Source: Nocardioides sp. dk884
GTDB lineage: Bacteria > Actinomycetota > Actinomycetes > Propionibacteriales > Nocardioidaceae
DNA length: 64,000 nucleotides
Direction of reading: 5' to 3'
NCBI RefSeq assembly: GCF_009557055.1
Contig: NZ_CP045649.1
Coordinates: 3,323,501-3,387,500, forward strand
The notes under the pieces: generated by a model
What the model was told of the DNA's origin: nothing
Database searches by the model: none
What the model saw: only the letters and a program-made list of their open reading frames with translations
Translations under genes and position numbers: made by a program
Shown: positions 25,874-35,123 of the stretch, in pieces
How the letters are laid out: each line of letters begins with the position of its first letter
How positions within the stretch are numbered: the stretch's first letter is position 1

Positions 25874-25986
25874 TCAGGATCGGTTCGGATGCGGTGCCCA
25901 GCCTAATCGTCGGGGTGCGCCGATCCGTGCAGGCCGCGCCCCGACGGGACTGACGCGCTCCGGGGGCCGTCGGGGGTGCTCGCCGC

Positions 25987-25992
25987 TATCGT
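25987..25992 (+). promoter_or_regulatory. -10 element of the CoA-binding protein gene
   Basis: TATCGT, last T eight bases before the ATG at 26000; favours that ATG over the GTG at 25976. Confidence 0.55.
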
Positions 25993-25999
25993 CGTGACC

Positions 26000-26437
26000 A
26001 TGACGTCCCCGACCCCTCGCAGCGACAGCGCCCCGGCCTGGCAGGACCGCGAGACGATCCGGTTCCTGCTCGAGGACTGCCAGACCTGGGCAGTGGTGGG
26101 CCTCTCCGGCGACCAGACCCGCACGGCGTACCAGATCGCGGCGCAGCTGCAGGCTCGCGGCAAGCGGATCGTGCCGATCCACCCCAGCGCCCCCACCGTG
26201 CTGGGCGAGCAGGGGTACGCCGCCCTGGCCGACGTCCCGTTCCCGATCGACGTGGTCGACGTCTTCCGCCGCTCCGAGGCGGCCGGGCAGTTCGCCGACG
26301 AGGCGGTGAAGATCGGCGCCCGGGGCGTGTGGTTCCAGCTGGGCGTGATCGACCTCGCCGCCTTTGAGCGGGTCACCGAGGCGGGGGTCGCGATGGTGAT
26401 GGACACCTGCCCCGCGATCGAGTGGCGCCGCCCCTGA
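26000..26437 (+). CDS. CoA-binding domain protein (YccU-like)
   Basis: 145 residues. WAVVGLSGDQTRTAYQIAAQ, K-R-I-V-P-I-H-P and V-D-V-F-R-R-S-E-A form the Rossmann-type CoA_binding_2 domain, alone and of normal length. Family members bind CoA or acyl-CoA and may take part in metabolic sensing. No catalytic activity is established. ATG at 26000 with a leaderless-type promoter. Divergent from eno; the oxidoreductase genes follow after 42 bases. Confidence 0.83.
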   Translation: MTSPTPRSDSAPAWQDRETIRFLLEDCQTWAVVGLSGDQTRTAYQIAAQLQARGKRIVPIHPSAPTVLGEQGYAALADVPFPIDVVDVFRRSEAAGQFADEAVKIGARGVWFQLGVIDLAAFERVTEAGVAMVMDTCPAIEWRRP

Positions 26438-26479
26438 TCTGAGACCAGCGCGGAGCCCGACGCGGAGGTTGACGACGGG

Positions 26480-27028
26480 GTGCCTGCGGGTACCGGCGCC
26501 GCCATGGATGCCGAGCTCACGCTGACCGTCGACGGACGACGGCGCACCGTCACCGTGGACACCCGCACCACCCTGCTGGACGCGCTGCGCGAACGGCTCG
26601 GCGTGATCTCGCCGAAGAAGGGGTGCGACCACGGCCAGTGCGGCACGTGCACGGTGCTGCTCGACGGTCGTCGTCATCTGACCTGTCTCACGCTCGCGGT
26701 CGCCCACGACGGCGCCGAGGTCGTCACCGCGGCCGGGCTGGGCGGCGAGGACGGCTCCCTGCACCCGGTGCAGCAGGCGTTCCTCGACCACGACGGCCTG
26801 CAGTGCGGCTACTGCACCCCCGGGCAGGTCTGCTCGGCCATCGGGGCCCTCGACGAGGCCGCTCGCGGCTGCCCGAGCCACGTGAGCGACGACCTCACCG
26901 CCGACGTCGACGTCGCCGACCTCTCCGATGAGGAGATCCGGGAGCGGATGAGCGGCAACCTGTGCCGCTGCGGCGCGTACGCCGGGATCCTCGCCGCGGT
27001 CCGCGAGAGCGCGGAGGCCCAGGCATGA
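26480..27028 (+). CDS. Aldehyde/xanthine oxidoreductase, [2Fe-2S] subunit
   Basis: 182 residues. A plant-type ferredoxin domain shows [10 protein letters not shown] plus a later Cys. A helical domain with QCGYCTPGQ and L-C-R-C-G-A-Y holds the second [2Fe-2S] cluster. It passes electrons from the molybdenum site to FAD. The spacing and order (small, FAD, large subunit) match E. coli PaoABC (YagTSR). No Tat signal is visible, unlike PaoA, so a cytoplasmic enzyme is likely. GTG at 26480 has a GGAGG 11 bases upstream; ATG at 26504 is an alternative. Its stop overlaps the FAD-subunit start. Confidence 0.88.
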   Translation: MPAGTGAAMDAELTLTVDGRRRTVTVDTRTTLLDALRERLGVISPKKGCDHGQCGTCTVLLDGRRHLTCLTLAVAHDGAEVVTAAGLGGEDGSLHPVQQAFLDHDGLQCGYCTPGQVCSAIGALDEAARGCPSHVSDDLTADVDVADLSDEEIRERMSGNLCRCGAYAGILAAVRESAEAQA

Positions 27029-28047
27029 GGGAGCTGACCTACCTGCGCCCCGACGACGCGGCCGCGGCCGTGGCGGCGGTGAGCGCCGACCCGGAGGCCC
27101 GGTTCCTCGCCGGCGGGACCAACCTCGTCGACCACCTCAAGCTCGGGGTGGCCCGCCCCGCCACGCTCGTCGACGTCAGCCGGCTGCCGATGGAGGAGCT
27201 CACCGAGATCACCGGCGCCCCCGGCTCCCCCGGGCCCTCGGGCACCGGGCTGCGGATCGGCGCCAACGTCCGCAACAGCGACCTCGCCGCCGACCGGCGG
27301 GTGCGCGAGCGGTTCCCGGTCGTGGCCCGCGCGCTGCTCGCCGGGGCATCGGGGCAGCTGCGCAACCAGGCCACGACCGGTGGCAACCTCCTGCAGCGCA
27401 CCCGCTGCGTCTACTTCCACGACGTCACCACCCCGTGCAACAAGCGCGAGCCCGGCACCGGCTGCTCCGCGATCGGGGGCTACGCCCGCTACAACGCCGT
27501 GCTCGGCGCGAGCGAGGCGTGCGTCGCTGTCCACCCCTCCGACCTCGCGGTGGCGCTGGCCGCGGTCGACGCGACGGTCGTGGTGCTGGGGCCCGACGGG
27601 GAGCGCCGGGTCCCGTTCGCCGACCTGCACCGCCTGCCCGGGGACCATCCTGAGGAGGACACCACGCTGCGCCACGGCGAGCTGATCACCGCCGTGGAGC
27701 TGCCGGACTCCCCCGGCGCGCGCCGCTCGGACTACTACAAGGCGCGCGACCGCGCGTCGTTCGCCTTCGCCCTGGTCTCGGTCGCCGCCGCCCTCGACCT
27801 CGCCGAGGACGGCACTGTGCGGGAGGCCCGGATCGCCTGGGGCGGGATGGCCCACAAGCCGTGGCGCGCCACCCGCGCCGAGGAGGCGCTGCGCGGGCGG
27901 GTCCCCGACGAGGACACCGTGCGCGACGCGGTCCGCGCCGAGCTCGCCGACGCGGTGACCGGTGACCAGACCGCCTACAAGACCGCCATGGTCGAGGGCG
28001 CCACGGTGCTCGTGCTCGACCGGCTGCGCCAGGGAGGACAGCGATGA
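27025..28047 (+). CDS. Aldehyde oxidoreductase, FAD-binding subunit with extra Cys cluster (PaoB-like)
   Basis: 340 residues. [13 protein letters not shown] and [15 protein letters not shown] are the FAD-binding motifs. Unlike plain CoxM-type subunits, it carries [10 protein letters not shown]...[10 protein letters not shown]...SEAC, the four-cysteine insertion that in PaoB binds a [4Fe-4S] cluster near the flavin. ATG at 27025 overlaps the previous TGA; the frame is open upstream without family resemblance. It gives the complex an electron path from the molybdenum centre to oxygen or another acceptor. Confidence 0.88.
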   Translation: MRELTYLRPDDAAAAVAAVSADPEARFLAGGTNLVDHLKLGVARPATLVDVSRLPMEELTEITGAPGSPGPSGTGLRIGANVRNSDLAADRRVRERFPVVARALLAGASGQLRNQATTGGNLLQRTRCVYFHDVTTPCNKREPGTGCSAIGGYARYNAVLGASEACVAVHPSDLAVALAAVDATVVVLGPDGERRVPFADLHRLPGDHPEEDTTLRHGELITAVELPDSPGARRSDYYKARDRASFAFALVSVAAALDLAEDGTVREARIAWGGMAHKPWRATRAEEALRGRVPDEDTVRDAVRAELADAVTGDQTAYKTAMVEGATVLVLDRLRQGGQR

Positions 28048-30173
28048 CTCCGCCGATCGAGGTCAGCCCCACCCCCGTCACGCCCACCGAGATCGGCCGC
28101 TCCCTCGAGCGCGCCGACGGCGTCGAGAAGGTCACCGGCCGCGCGGCGTACGCCATCGAGCAGGCGCCGCGCGACGCGCTGCACGCCTGGCTGGTGACCA
28201 GCACCATCGCGCGCGGGCGCATCACCGCCATCGACCACGGGCGCGCGCTGGCCCACCCGGGCGTGGTCGCGGTGCTCGACCACACCAACGCACCCCGGCT
28301 GCAGGACGCCGACAACGCCGAGCTGGTGATCCTCCAGGACGCCGCGATCGGCTATCGCGGCCAGATCGTCGCCCTCGTGCTCGCCGAGACCTCCGAGGCC
28401 GCACGCGAGGGCGCCGCGCTGGTCGACCTCACCTACGCCGCCGAGCCCCACGAGGCCGAGCTGCGCGAGGACACCGCCGTGCACCGCCCCGAGTCGGTCA
28501 ACCCCGAGCTGCCGACCGACACCGAGCAGGGCGACGTCGACGCGGCCCTCGTCGCCGCCGAGGTGGTGGTCGAGGAGACCTACCGCACCGCTTATGAGTC
28601 CAACAACCCGCTCGAGCCGCACGCCGTCGTCGCGACCTGGCAGGACGACGGCGAGGGCCCGGTGCTCACGCTGCACGACTCCACGCAGGGCGTGCACGGC
28701 GTCGCGACCGCCCTCGCGCCGATGTTCGGCCTCGAGCCGGAGCAGGTCCGCGTCACCGCGGCGTACGTCGGCGGCGGGTTCGGCAGCAAGGGCGAGACGC
28801 ACAGCCACGAGGTGGCCGCGGCGCTCGCCGCGCGGGCGGTGCCCGGGCGCGCGGTGCGCCTGGCGGTGACCCGGCAGCAGATGTTCGGCATGACCGGCTA
28901 CCGCACCGCGACCATCTCCCGCATGCGCCTCGGCGCGCACGCCGACGGCACCCTCACCGCGATCGAGCACCGCGCCTTCGAGCAGACCTCCCGGATCCGC
29001 GAGTACGCCGAGCAGACCGCCTCGCCCACCCGGATGATGTACGCCGCGGCGCACCGCCGCACCCAGCACCGCCTGGCCCGCCTCGACGTCACGGTGCCCT
29101 CCTGGATGCGCGCACCCGGGGAGATGCCGGGCATGTTCGCCCACGAGGTGGCGATGGACGACCTCGCGATCGCCACCGGGGTGGACCCCGTGGAGCTGCG
29201 GGTGCGCAACGAGCCGGAGGTCGACCCCGAGACCGGCCTGCCGTGGAACGACCGGCGCCTGGTGGAGTGCCTGGAGCGCGGCGCCGAGGCCTTCGGCTGG
29301 CGCGAGCGCCCCGCCGAGCCCCGCGCCACCCTGGACGGCGAGTGGTGGGTCGGCACCGGCGTCGCCTCCGCGACGTACCCGATGATGCGCCAGCCGGGCA
29401 ACGAGGCGCGCGTGTGCTCCCTGCCCGACGGGCGCTACGCCGTCGCGATCGCCGCCGTCGACATCGGCACCGGCGCCCGCACCGTGCTGGCCCAGATCGC
29501 CGCCGACGCGCTGGGCTGCCCGCTGGATGCGGTGGAGCTCGAGATCGCCGACACCCTGCTGCCCAGCGCGAGCGTCGCGGGCGGATCGGCGGGCACCAGC
29601 TCGTGGGGGAGCGCGATCGTCGCCGCGGCGCAGCAGTTCCGCGCCGACCACGGCGACTCCCCCGACCCCGGCGTGGTCACCACCGCCGCCGCGTCGGACG
29701 ACACCACCAGCAGCGCGCATGCGATGCACTCCTTCGGCGCGGTCTTCGCCGAGGCTCGCGTGCACCGGCTGACCGGGGAGATCCGGGTGCCGCGGCTGCA
29801 CGGCACCTACTCGGTGGGCCGCGTGATCAACCCGCGCACCGCGCGCTCCCAGCTGCTCGGTGGCCTGGTGATGGGCCTCTCCGCCGCACTGTTCGAGGAG
29901 TCGTGGCGCGACCCGCGGTTCGGGCACTTCGTCACCCAGGACCTCGCGACCTACCACGTGGCCACCCACGCCGACGTCCGCGACCTGCGCGCGGAGTGGC
30001 TGGAGGAGGACGACCAGCTGGCCACACCGATGGGCTCGCGCGGCATCGGCGAGATCGGGATCGTCGGCTCCTCCGCGGCGGTCGTCAACGCCGTGCGGCA
30101 CGCCACCGGGCTGGCGCTGCGTCAGATCCCCGTCACTCCGGACCTCGCGCTGACACCGCCGCCGGGCGCCTGA
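28044..30173 (+). CDS. Aldehyde oxidoreductase, molybdenum cofactor-binding subunit
   Basis: 709 residues. The xanthine-oxidase-type large subunit motifs are present: [18 protein letters not shown] in place of the usual acid-loop, [20 protein letters not shown] and [20 protein letters not shown] near the end holds the catalytic glutamate. It would oxidise aldehydes to acids, as PaoC does; the substrate is not known. ATGA overlap with the FAD subunit. No XdhC/PaoD-type cofactor-insertion gene is adjacent. The 3' end overlaps the convergent membrane gene by 41 bases. Confidence 0.9.
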   Translation: MTPPIEVSPTPVTPTEIGRSLERADGVEKVTGRAAYAIEQAPRDALHAWLVTSTIARGRITAIDHGRALAHPGVVAVLDHTNAPRLQDADNAELVILQDAAIGYRGQIVALVLAETSEAAREGAALVDLTYAAEPHEAELREDTAVHRPESVNPELPTDTEQGDVDAALVAAEVVVEETYRTAYESNNPLEPHAVVATWQDDGEGPVLTLHDSTQGVHGVATALAPMFGLEPEQVRVTAAYVGGGFGSKGETHSHEVAAALAARAVPGRAVRLAVTRQQMFGMTGYRTATISRMRLGAHADGTLTAIEHRAFEQTSRIREYAEQTASPTRMMYAAAHRRTQHRLARLDVTVPSWMRAPGEMPGMFAHEVAMDDLAIATGVDPVELRVRNEPEVDPETGLPWNDRRLVECLERGAEAFGWRERPAEPRATLDGEWWVGTGVASATYPMMRQPGNEARVCSLPDGRYAVAIAAVDIGTGARTVLAQIAADALGCPLDAVELEIADTLLPSASVAGGSAGTSSWGSAIVAAAQQFRADHGDSPDPGVVTTAAASDDTTSSAHAMHSFGAVFAEARVHRLTGEIRVPRLHGTYSVGRVINPRTARSQLLGGLVMGLSAALFEESWRDPRFGHFVTQDLATYHVATHADVRDLRAEWLEEDDQLATPMGSRGIGEIGIVGSSAAVVNAVRHATGLALRQIPVTPDLALTPPPGA

Positions 30174-31326
30174 CCCGGTCGGCCACCGCTCCGGAGAGGT
30201 GGCCGACCGCCCGCTCCAGCGGGCCGCGTCGCCCGGCGGCGACGTACCCCGCCCCGATCGCGAGCAGCACCAGCGCGTGCCAGTGGAACGACCCCTCGTC
30301 GGGGGGCCACAGCGCCTCGGTGCGCAACAGGATGTGCAGCGCGTAGAGCGAGAGCGTCATCGTCCCGGCGCCCGCCACGACCCGCAGCGCGACCACGGCG
30401 GTCTCCGGGAGCGCCCGGACCACCAGCAGGCACAGGCCGATCACGGCAGCCGCGCTGCCACCGGTCTGGGCTAGATCGAACGGCGTGCCGCTGTGCGGCG
30501 CGACCACGAGCAGCCACTGCCACGCCCCGCCGGTGGGCGTGGTGCCGCTCATGCCCGTCGCGACCGCATCGAGGACCTCGGGGCCGGTGGTCTCCCAGCG
30601 GCCCCGCAGGAGCGCCTCGACCACGTCGGGACGTGCGGTCAGTGCCTGCGAGACCAGGGTCGCGGCCACCGCGAGCGCCAGTCCGCCTCCGGTCAGGGCC
30701 AGGGCGACCCCGCGGCGGGTCAGGTCGGTGCGCCCGATCGCCATGCCGAGCAGCAGCAGCGCCAGCCACGCGATGCCCGGGTAGTAGCCGGTGAACAACA
30801 GCTCGGCGAGCAGCCGCCCGGGCTCGGCGAGGTCGGTGGGCTGCGGACTGTCGAAGCCCCGCTCGGGCAGGTGCGGACGCAGCAGGTGCGAGAGCACCGG
30901 GGCGGTGACCGCCCAGACCGCGGCGAGGCCGAGCAGGGCGGGCGTGCGCAGCGCGACGAACGGCAGCCCGAGCACGAACAGCACGCCGTAGTAGGTAAGG
31001 ATCACCGCCAGCCCGGAGTCCGGCACCCCCAGTGCCAGTCCGAGCACGGCGACCAGCAGCGCCCGCGCGGCCAGCCCGGCGCAGCGCGCCCACCGCTCGC
31101 GCCCGGCGTACGGCGTGGGCCCGCCGGTGGCGAGGGCGATCGTGACGCCGGCCAGCACCGCGAACAGCGCGGAGGCGCGCCCGCCGGCGAGCCACTGCGC
31201 CGCGCTCAGCGAGCCGTCGGCGTCGCGTGCGGCGACCACGTGGGTGGCCACCATGCCGAGCAGCGCCAGGCAGCGGGCGACGTCGAGCGCGACGAACCGG
31301 CCCGCTGGCGGTGCCGGCCCGTTCAT
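30133..31326 (-). CDS. Multi-pass membrane protein, DUF418/HGSNAT-like acyltransferase group
   Basis: 397 residues with about ten hydrophobic helices. The start RFVALDVARCLALLGMVATHV resembles the first helix of heparan-alpha-glucosaminide acetyltransferase and DUF1624/DUF418 proteins, with the His predicted to accept an acyl group. The latter half (GAGTMTLSLYALHILLRTE, H-W-H-A-L-V) has a second conserved His, and the end is basic. Probably transfers acyl groups across the membrane, unproven. ATG at 31326, ten bases after the purE stop, so it may be cotranscribed with purK-purE. Confidence 0.72.
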   Translation of the reverse strand: MNGPAPPAGRFVALDVARCLALLGMVATHVVAARDADGSLSAAQWLAGGRASALFAVLAGVTIALATGGPTPYAGRERWARCAGLAARALLVAVLGLALGVPDSGLAVILTYYGVLFVLGLPFVALRTPALLGLAAVWAVTAPVLSHLLRPHLPERGFDSPQPTDLAEPGRLLAELLFTGYYPGIAWLALLLLGMAIGRTDLTRRGVALALTGGGLALAVAATLVSQALTARPDVVEALLRGRWETTGPEVLDAVATGMSGTTPTGGAWQWLLVVAPHSGTPFDLAQTGGSAAAVIGLCLLVVRALPETAVVALRVVAGAGTMTLSLYALHILLRTEALWPPDEGSFHWHALVLLAIGAGYVAAGRRGPLERAVGHLSGAVADRVRRPAAVSARGPE

Positions 31327-31336
31327 CGCGGTGGTC

Positions 31337-31882
31337 TCAGAAGCCGGCGCGTCGCGGGGTGGCGGCGGCCCGCACGACCTCGCCCTTGCGGTGGGCGGCG
31401 GCCTTGAGGTCGGCCTGGAAGTCCAGCATCCGCTGCTGCAGCGCGGGGTCGGTCGCCGCCAGGATCCGCACCGCGAGCAGCCCCGCGTTGCGGGCGTTGC
31501 CGACCGCCACGGTCGCGACCGGGACACCGGCCGGCATCTGCACGATCGAGAGCAGCGAGTCCATCCCGTCGAGGTGCGCCAGCGGCACCGGCACGCCGAT
31601 GACCGGCAGCGGGGTCACCGCGGCCAGCATGCCCGGCAGGTGGGCCGCTCCGCCGGCGCCCGCGATGATCACCGACAGGCCGCGCCCGGCGGCCTGCTTG
31701 CCGTAGTCGATCATCTCCTCGGGCATCCGGTGCGCCGAGACCACGTCGGCCTCGAAGGCGATGTCGAACTCCGCCAGCGCCTCCCCGGCGGCCTGCATGA
31801 CCGGCCAGTCGGAGTCGGAGCCCATCACGATGCCGACACGCGGCTGCTGCTCACGCTGTTGCTCACTCATGGGGTCACTCAC
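31337..31882 (-). CDS. purE: N5-carboxyaminoimidazole ribonucleotide mutase
   Basis: 181 residues. [36 protein letters not shown] and P-V-I-G-V-P are the PurE class I motifs; the histidine of SAHR is catalytic. It converts N5-CAIR to CAIR in purine synthesis, using the product of the purK gene just upstream. The GTG at 31882 overlaps the purK stop; an ATG at 31870 is also possible. The order purK-purE is as in M. tuberculosis Rv3276c-Rv3275c. Confidence 0.94.
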   Translation of the reverse strand: MSDPMSEQQREQQPRVGIVMGSDSDWPVMQAAGEALAEFDIAFEADVVSAHRMPEEMIDYGKQAAGRGLSVIIAGAGGAAHLPGMLAAVTPLPVIGVPVPLAHLDGMDSLLSIVQMPAGVPVATVAVGNARNAGLLAVRILAATDPALQQRMLDFQADLKAAAHRKGEVVRAAATPRRAGF

Positions 31883-33039
31883 TCGCTCTCGTTGCCGAGG
31901 TCGCCGCGGAACCAGGCGGCGGCGTGCCGCGCCCGCTCCAGGCAGTCCTCGAGATCGTCGCCGTAGGCGTTGACGTGGCCAACCTTGCGCCCGGGGCGCA
32001 GGTCCTTGCCGTACAGGTGCACCCGCAGGTGCGGGTCACGGGCGAGCGCGTGCGGGTACCCGTCGTACAACCGCCCGACCTCGGGGTCCGGACCGCCGAG
32101 GATGTTGACCATCACCGTCCAGCGGGCGCGGGGCGCGGGCGAGCCGAGCGGCAGGTCCAGGACCGCGCGCAGGTGGTTCTCGAACTGCGAGGTCACCGCG
32201 CCGTCCTGGGTCCAGTGCCCGGTGTTGTGCGGGCGCATCGCGAGCTCGTTGACGAGCACCCGGCCGTCGGTGGTCTCGAAGAGCTCCACGGCCAGCACGC
32301 CGGTCACGTCGAGCTCGCCGGCGATGCGCAGCGCGATCTCCTGGGCGTGCCCGGCCAGCTCGGGGTCCAGGTCCGGCGCCGGCGCGATGACCTCGTGGCA
32401 GATGCCGTCCTTCTGGGTGCTGGCCACGACGGGGTACGCCGCGGCCTGGCCGCTGGGCGAGCGGGCCACCAGCGCGGAGAGCTCGCGGCGGAAGTCGACG
32501 AGCTCCTCGGCGAGCAGGCGTACGCCGGCGGCCGCGGCCGCCGCGAACGGCTCGGCGCAGTCCTCGACCGAGCGCACGAACCACACGCCCTTGCCGTCGT
32601 ACCCGCCGCGGGTGGTCTTGAGGACGCACGGCAGGCCGAACGCCTCGACGTCGGCGACGTCGGCGACGATCGCGTTGCGGGGGCACGGCACGCCGAGCTC
32701 GGCGAGCCGCTCACGCATCACGCCCTTGTCCTGGGCGTGGACGAGCGCCTCGGGCCCGGGGCGCACGGCGATGCCGTCGGCCTCCAGGGCGTGCAGGTGG
32801 TCGGTCGGGACGTGCTCGTGGTCGAAGGTGACGACCGCGCAGCCCTCGCTCACCCGGCGCAGGGTGGCCAGGTCGCGGTAGTCGCCGACCAGCTGGTCGG
32901 GGATCACCTGGGCGGCGGAGACGCCGGGCGCCTCGGCGAGCAGGCGCAGCGGCAGACCGAGCGCGATGGCGGGCTGCGCCATCATCCGCGCGAGCTGGCC
33001 GCCGCCGATCACGGCAAGGGTGGGAGCGGGCTCGGACAC
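31879..33039 (-). CDS. purK: 5-(carboxyamino)imidazole ribonucleotide synthase
   Basis: 386 residues of the ATP-grasp fold. [13 protein letters not shown] opens the protein, [12 protein letters not shown] marks the ATP loop, and [12 protein letters not shown] and the C-terminal N-A-Y-G-D follow. It makes N5-CAIR from AIR, bicarbonate and ATP. GTG start at 33039, ten bases after the stop of the small winged-helix protein. The frame upstream lies over that gene and is not coding. Confidence 0.94.
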   Translation of the reverse strand: MSEPAPTLAVIGGGQLARMMAQPAIALGLPLRLLAEAPGVSAAQVIPDQLVGDYRDLATLRRVSEGCAVVTFDHEHVPTDHLHALEADGIAVRPGPEALVHAQDKGVMRERLAELGVPCPRNAIVADVADVEAFGLPCVLKTTRGGYDGKGVWFVRSVEDCAEPFAAAAAAGVRLLAEELVDFRRELSALVARSPSGQAAAYPVVASTQKDGICHEVIAPAPDLDPELAGHAQEIALRIAGELDVTGVLAVELFETTDGRVLVNELAMRPHNTGHWTQDGAVTSQFENHLRAVLDLPLGSPAPRARWTVMVNILGGPDPEVGRLYDGYPHALARDPHLRVHLYGKDLRPGRKVGHVNAYGDDLEDCLERARHAAAWFRGDLGNESE

Positions 33040-33049
33040 GGCCTGAACT

Positions 33050-33376
33050 CTAGGAGACGACTCCCGAGCTGCTCGGCTCGCCCTTCTCGAAGCGCAGGCC
33101 GTGACCCCGGACCGTGGTGATGAGGTGAGGCTCGCGGCTGCTGTCGCCGAGCTTGCGGCGCACCCATCCCAGGTGGACGTCGATGGTCTTGGAGGAGGTC
33201 CAGAACGTCGTGTCCCAGACGTCGTGCATGAGCTCCTCGCGGGTGACGACCTCACCGGCGCGCGCGATCAGGGCGTGCAGGAGCTCGAACTCCTTGCGCG
33301 ACAGCGCGATCTCGGTCTCCCCGCGCCAGACCCGACGGCTCTCCGGATCGAGCCGGACGTCCTGGACCTGGTACAC
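33050..33376 (-). CDS. Stand-alone OmpR/PhoB-type winged-helix DNA-binding protein
   Basis: 108 residues, only the C-terminal effector domain of a response regulator. L-S-R-K-E-F-E-L-L-H-A-L-I, VVTREELMHDVWDT and TIDVHLGWVRRKLG give the recognition helix, and V-R-G-H-G-L-R-F the wing. There is no receiver domain or phosphorylation site. Start set at the GTG at 33376, eight bases after a TACCGT box (33389-33384). The GTG at 33385 would lie inside the box. It heads the purK-purE unit and may regulate it or work by dimerising with another regulator; targets unknown. Confidence 0.8.
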   Translation of the reverse strand: MYQVQDVRLDPESRRVWRGETEIALSRKEFELLHALIARAGEVVTREELMHDVWDTTFWTSSKTIDVHLGWVRRKLGDSSREPHLITTVRGHGLRFEKGEPSSSGVVS

Positions 33377-33383
33377 GCGCCCC

Positions 33384-33389
33384 ACGGTA
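33384..33389 (-). promoter_or_regulatory. -10 element of the winged-helix gene
   Basis: TACCGT on the minus strand ending eight bases before the GTG at 33376; sets the likely leaderless start. Confidence 0.45.
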
Positions 33390-33462
33390 GGAGTACGTGA
33401 CAGTCCTCACTCGGCATTTCACCAGAATGTGCAGGTGCGACCGAGTGGCGGCGGGCCGAGCC

Positions 33463-34452
33463 TCAGCTGCGGCGTACCGACACCGGCTCCACGAGCCCGA
33501 AGCCTCGCACCGGACGCGCCGGGAGCCGGCGGGTCTCGAACTGCTCCTCGGGCAGGAGCTCGGCGGTGCGGGCGTCGATGATGATGCGATTGCGACGCGC
33601 CACCGCGGTGAGCCGGGCGGCCATGTTGACCGGCGGGCCGAAGACGTCGCCGAGCCGCATGACGACCAGACCACTGGCCAGGCCCAACCGCACATCGGGC
33701 ATGCGGGGATCGCGCCCGATGACGTTGATGATCCCGGCGGCGGTGTCGTAGGCGGCGATCGGGTCGTCGTTCACGAAGAGCACCGAGTCGCCGATGCTCT
33801 TGATGACCCGTCCGCGCTGGTTGGCGACCACGTCGGCGCACCGGGACTCGAAGAGCTCCACGAGATCGCCGATGCGGTCCTCGCTGAGCTGGTTGGACAG
33901 CGCCGTGAAGCTGACGATGTCGGCGAACCCGACCGTCAGCTGGGTGGTGTGCAGGTCCTCCTCGCGGGCGCTGAGCGCCTCGACCCGCGCGACCGACGCG
34001 GCGAGGTGGCGGCGCCAGACATAGATGAGCAGGTCCTCGAAGGGCCCGGAGAACTCCTCGAACATCCGCATCGCCGCGGAGAGCCGCCCCTGCGGGGTGT
34101 CCTCATCGCCCTCGGCCATCTCCTCGACGCGGTGCAGCAGCGCCGTGGTCTCCCAGTCGGCGAGCCGGGCCATCGTCTGGCCGACCGCCCGCGTGATCGT
34201 CACGGCCAGGTCGAAGTCGATCAGCCCGGACTCCACCATGCCGGTGATCCGGGAGACCGCCTCGGTGTCGGCGGAGGTGAACGCGGTGTCGCCGCCGGTC
34301 TCGGGGAACCCGAGCGCGCGCCACAGCCGGCGCGCCTGGTCGACGGTGACCCCACTCTCGGCCGCAACGTCGGCAGCCGTGTAGGTCGGGACCGCACCCA
34401 GGATCGCGCGCTCGAGGCCCGTCCCCTGGGTGAGGGACTCAGATTCCTTCAT
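33463..34452 (-). CDS. Class III adenylate/guanylate cyclase with N-terminal regulatory domain
   Basis: 329 residues. The cyclase homology domain shows VGFADIVSFTALS with metal aspartate D178, KSIGDSVLFV with K218 and D222, and FGPPVNMAARL, the transition-state N/R loop. The N-terminal ~160 residues (T-A-A-D-V-A-A-E-S-G-V-T...R-R-L-W-R-A-L-G-F-P) look like the all-helical regulatory domain of mycobacterial Rv1264/Rv2212, which responds to pH or fatty acid. There are no membrane helices, so it is cytoplasmic. All catalytic residues are present, so cAMP production is likely. The start overlaps the PH-protein gene by 14 bases. Confidence 0.88.
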   Translation of the reverse strand: MKESESLTQGTGLERAILGAVPTYTAADVAAESGVTVDQARRLWRALGFPETGGDTAFTSADTEAVSRITGMVESGLIDFDLAVTITRAVGQTMARLADWETTALLHRVEEMAEGDEDTPQGRLSAAMRMFEEFSGPFEDLLIYVWRRHLAASVARVEALSAREEDLHTTQLTVGFADIVSFTALSNQLSEDRIGDLVELFESRCADVVANQRGRVIKSIGDSVLFVNDDPIAAYDTAAGIINVIGRDPRMPDVRLGLASGLVVMRLGDVFGPPVNMAARLTAVARRNRIIIDARTAELLPEEQFETRRLPARPVRGFGLVEPVSVRRS

Positions 34453-34945
34453 GTCGGGCGGTGGCCTCCGTGGCCTGGTCGTGGAGGAGCTGGTGGACGC
34501 GGCGCTTGATCTCCTCGACGCGCGGGATGTCGGGCAGCACCACGCGGCCGTGGGTGCTGGCGTCGCTGATCACCAGCGTGCCGCACCCCAGCAGTCGGTC
34601 GGTGAGGTGGAGCTCGATCTCGATGTCGCTGATCCGCGACAGCGGGATGTCGTGCCCACGACGCACGAGCACGCCGGTGCGGGTGATCAGCCGACGGTCG
34701 GTGAAGGCGTACGCGCCGGTCAGCCACTCCAGGAACGGCCACAGCGACCAGCGCGCCACCAGCACCGCGACCAGGACCCACCCGACGAGCGTCACGACCT
34801 CGTGACCGACGAGCAGCTGGAGCGCGAGGCCGACGGCCAGCAGCACGACCAGCGTGAGCACCGGCACGAGCAGCGCCTTGGCGTGCGTGCGCGTCGACAC
34901 GACGATGATCTCACCGTCGTTGAGGAGCTTGGGATTCAGTGCCAC
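34439..34945 (-). CDS. PH-domain (bPH2, DUF304-like) membrane protein
   Basis: 168 residues. Two close transmembrane helices (about 25-45 and 50-70) are followed by YAFTDRRLITRTGVLVRRG and IPLSRISDIEIELHLTDRLL, the bacterial pleckstrin-homology pattern on the cytoplasmic side. The homologous gene (Rv3278c) sits beside birA in M. tuberculosis, supporting a conserved neighbourhood. Role unknown, probably envelope homeostasis. GTG start at 34945, seven bases after GATGAT (34957-34952). The long open frame further upstream runs antisense to the HNH gene. Confidence 0.8.
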   Translation of the reverse strand: MALNPKLLNDGEIIVVSTRTHAKALLVPVLTLVVLLAVGLALQLLVGHEVVTLVGWVLVAVLVARWSLWPFLEWLTGAYAFTDRRLITRTGVLVRRGHDIPLSRISDIEIELHLTDRLLGCGTLVISDASTHGRVVLPDIPRVEEIKRRVHQLLHDQATEATARHEGI

Positions 34946-35095
34946 GGCGAGATCATCCCATCCCCCACCCCCGGCGTGTGACCCGAGACTCACCTCGCGG
35001 AAAGCAGGGCCCGCTCGGGCGGTGGGTAGCGAGCGAGCGAGCTCGTCGAGACCACGGTGGTAAGCAGCAGCATTCCGTTGGAAAAAGCCTTGTCC

Positions 35096-35111
35096 TCGAA
35101 CGTGCGTTCGA
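35096..35111. promoter_or_regulatory. LexA (SOS) box
   Basis: TCGAACGTGCGTTCGA matches the actinobacterial/Bacillus-type LexA operator TCGAAC-N4-GTTCGA perfectly. It ends two bases before the TAGGAT -10 element of the HNH gene, so LexA binding would block RNA polymerase. Confidence 0.85.
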
Positions 35112-35112
35112 G

Positions 35113-35118
35113 TAGGAT
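35113..35118 (+). promoter_or_regulatory. -10 element of the SOS-linked HNH gene
   Basis: TAGGAT, last T six bases before the ATG at 35124; directly follows the LexA box. Confidence 0.55.
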
Positions 35119-35123
35119 GAGGC

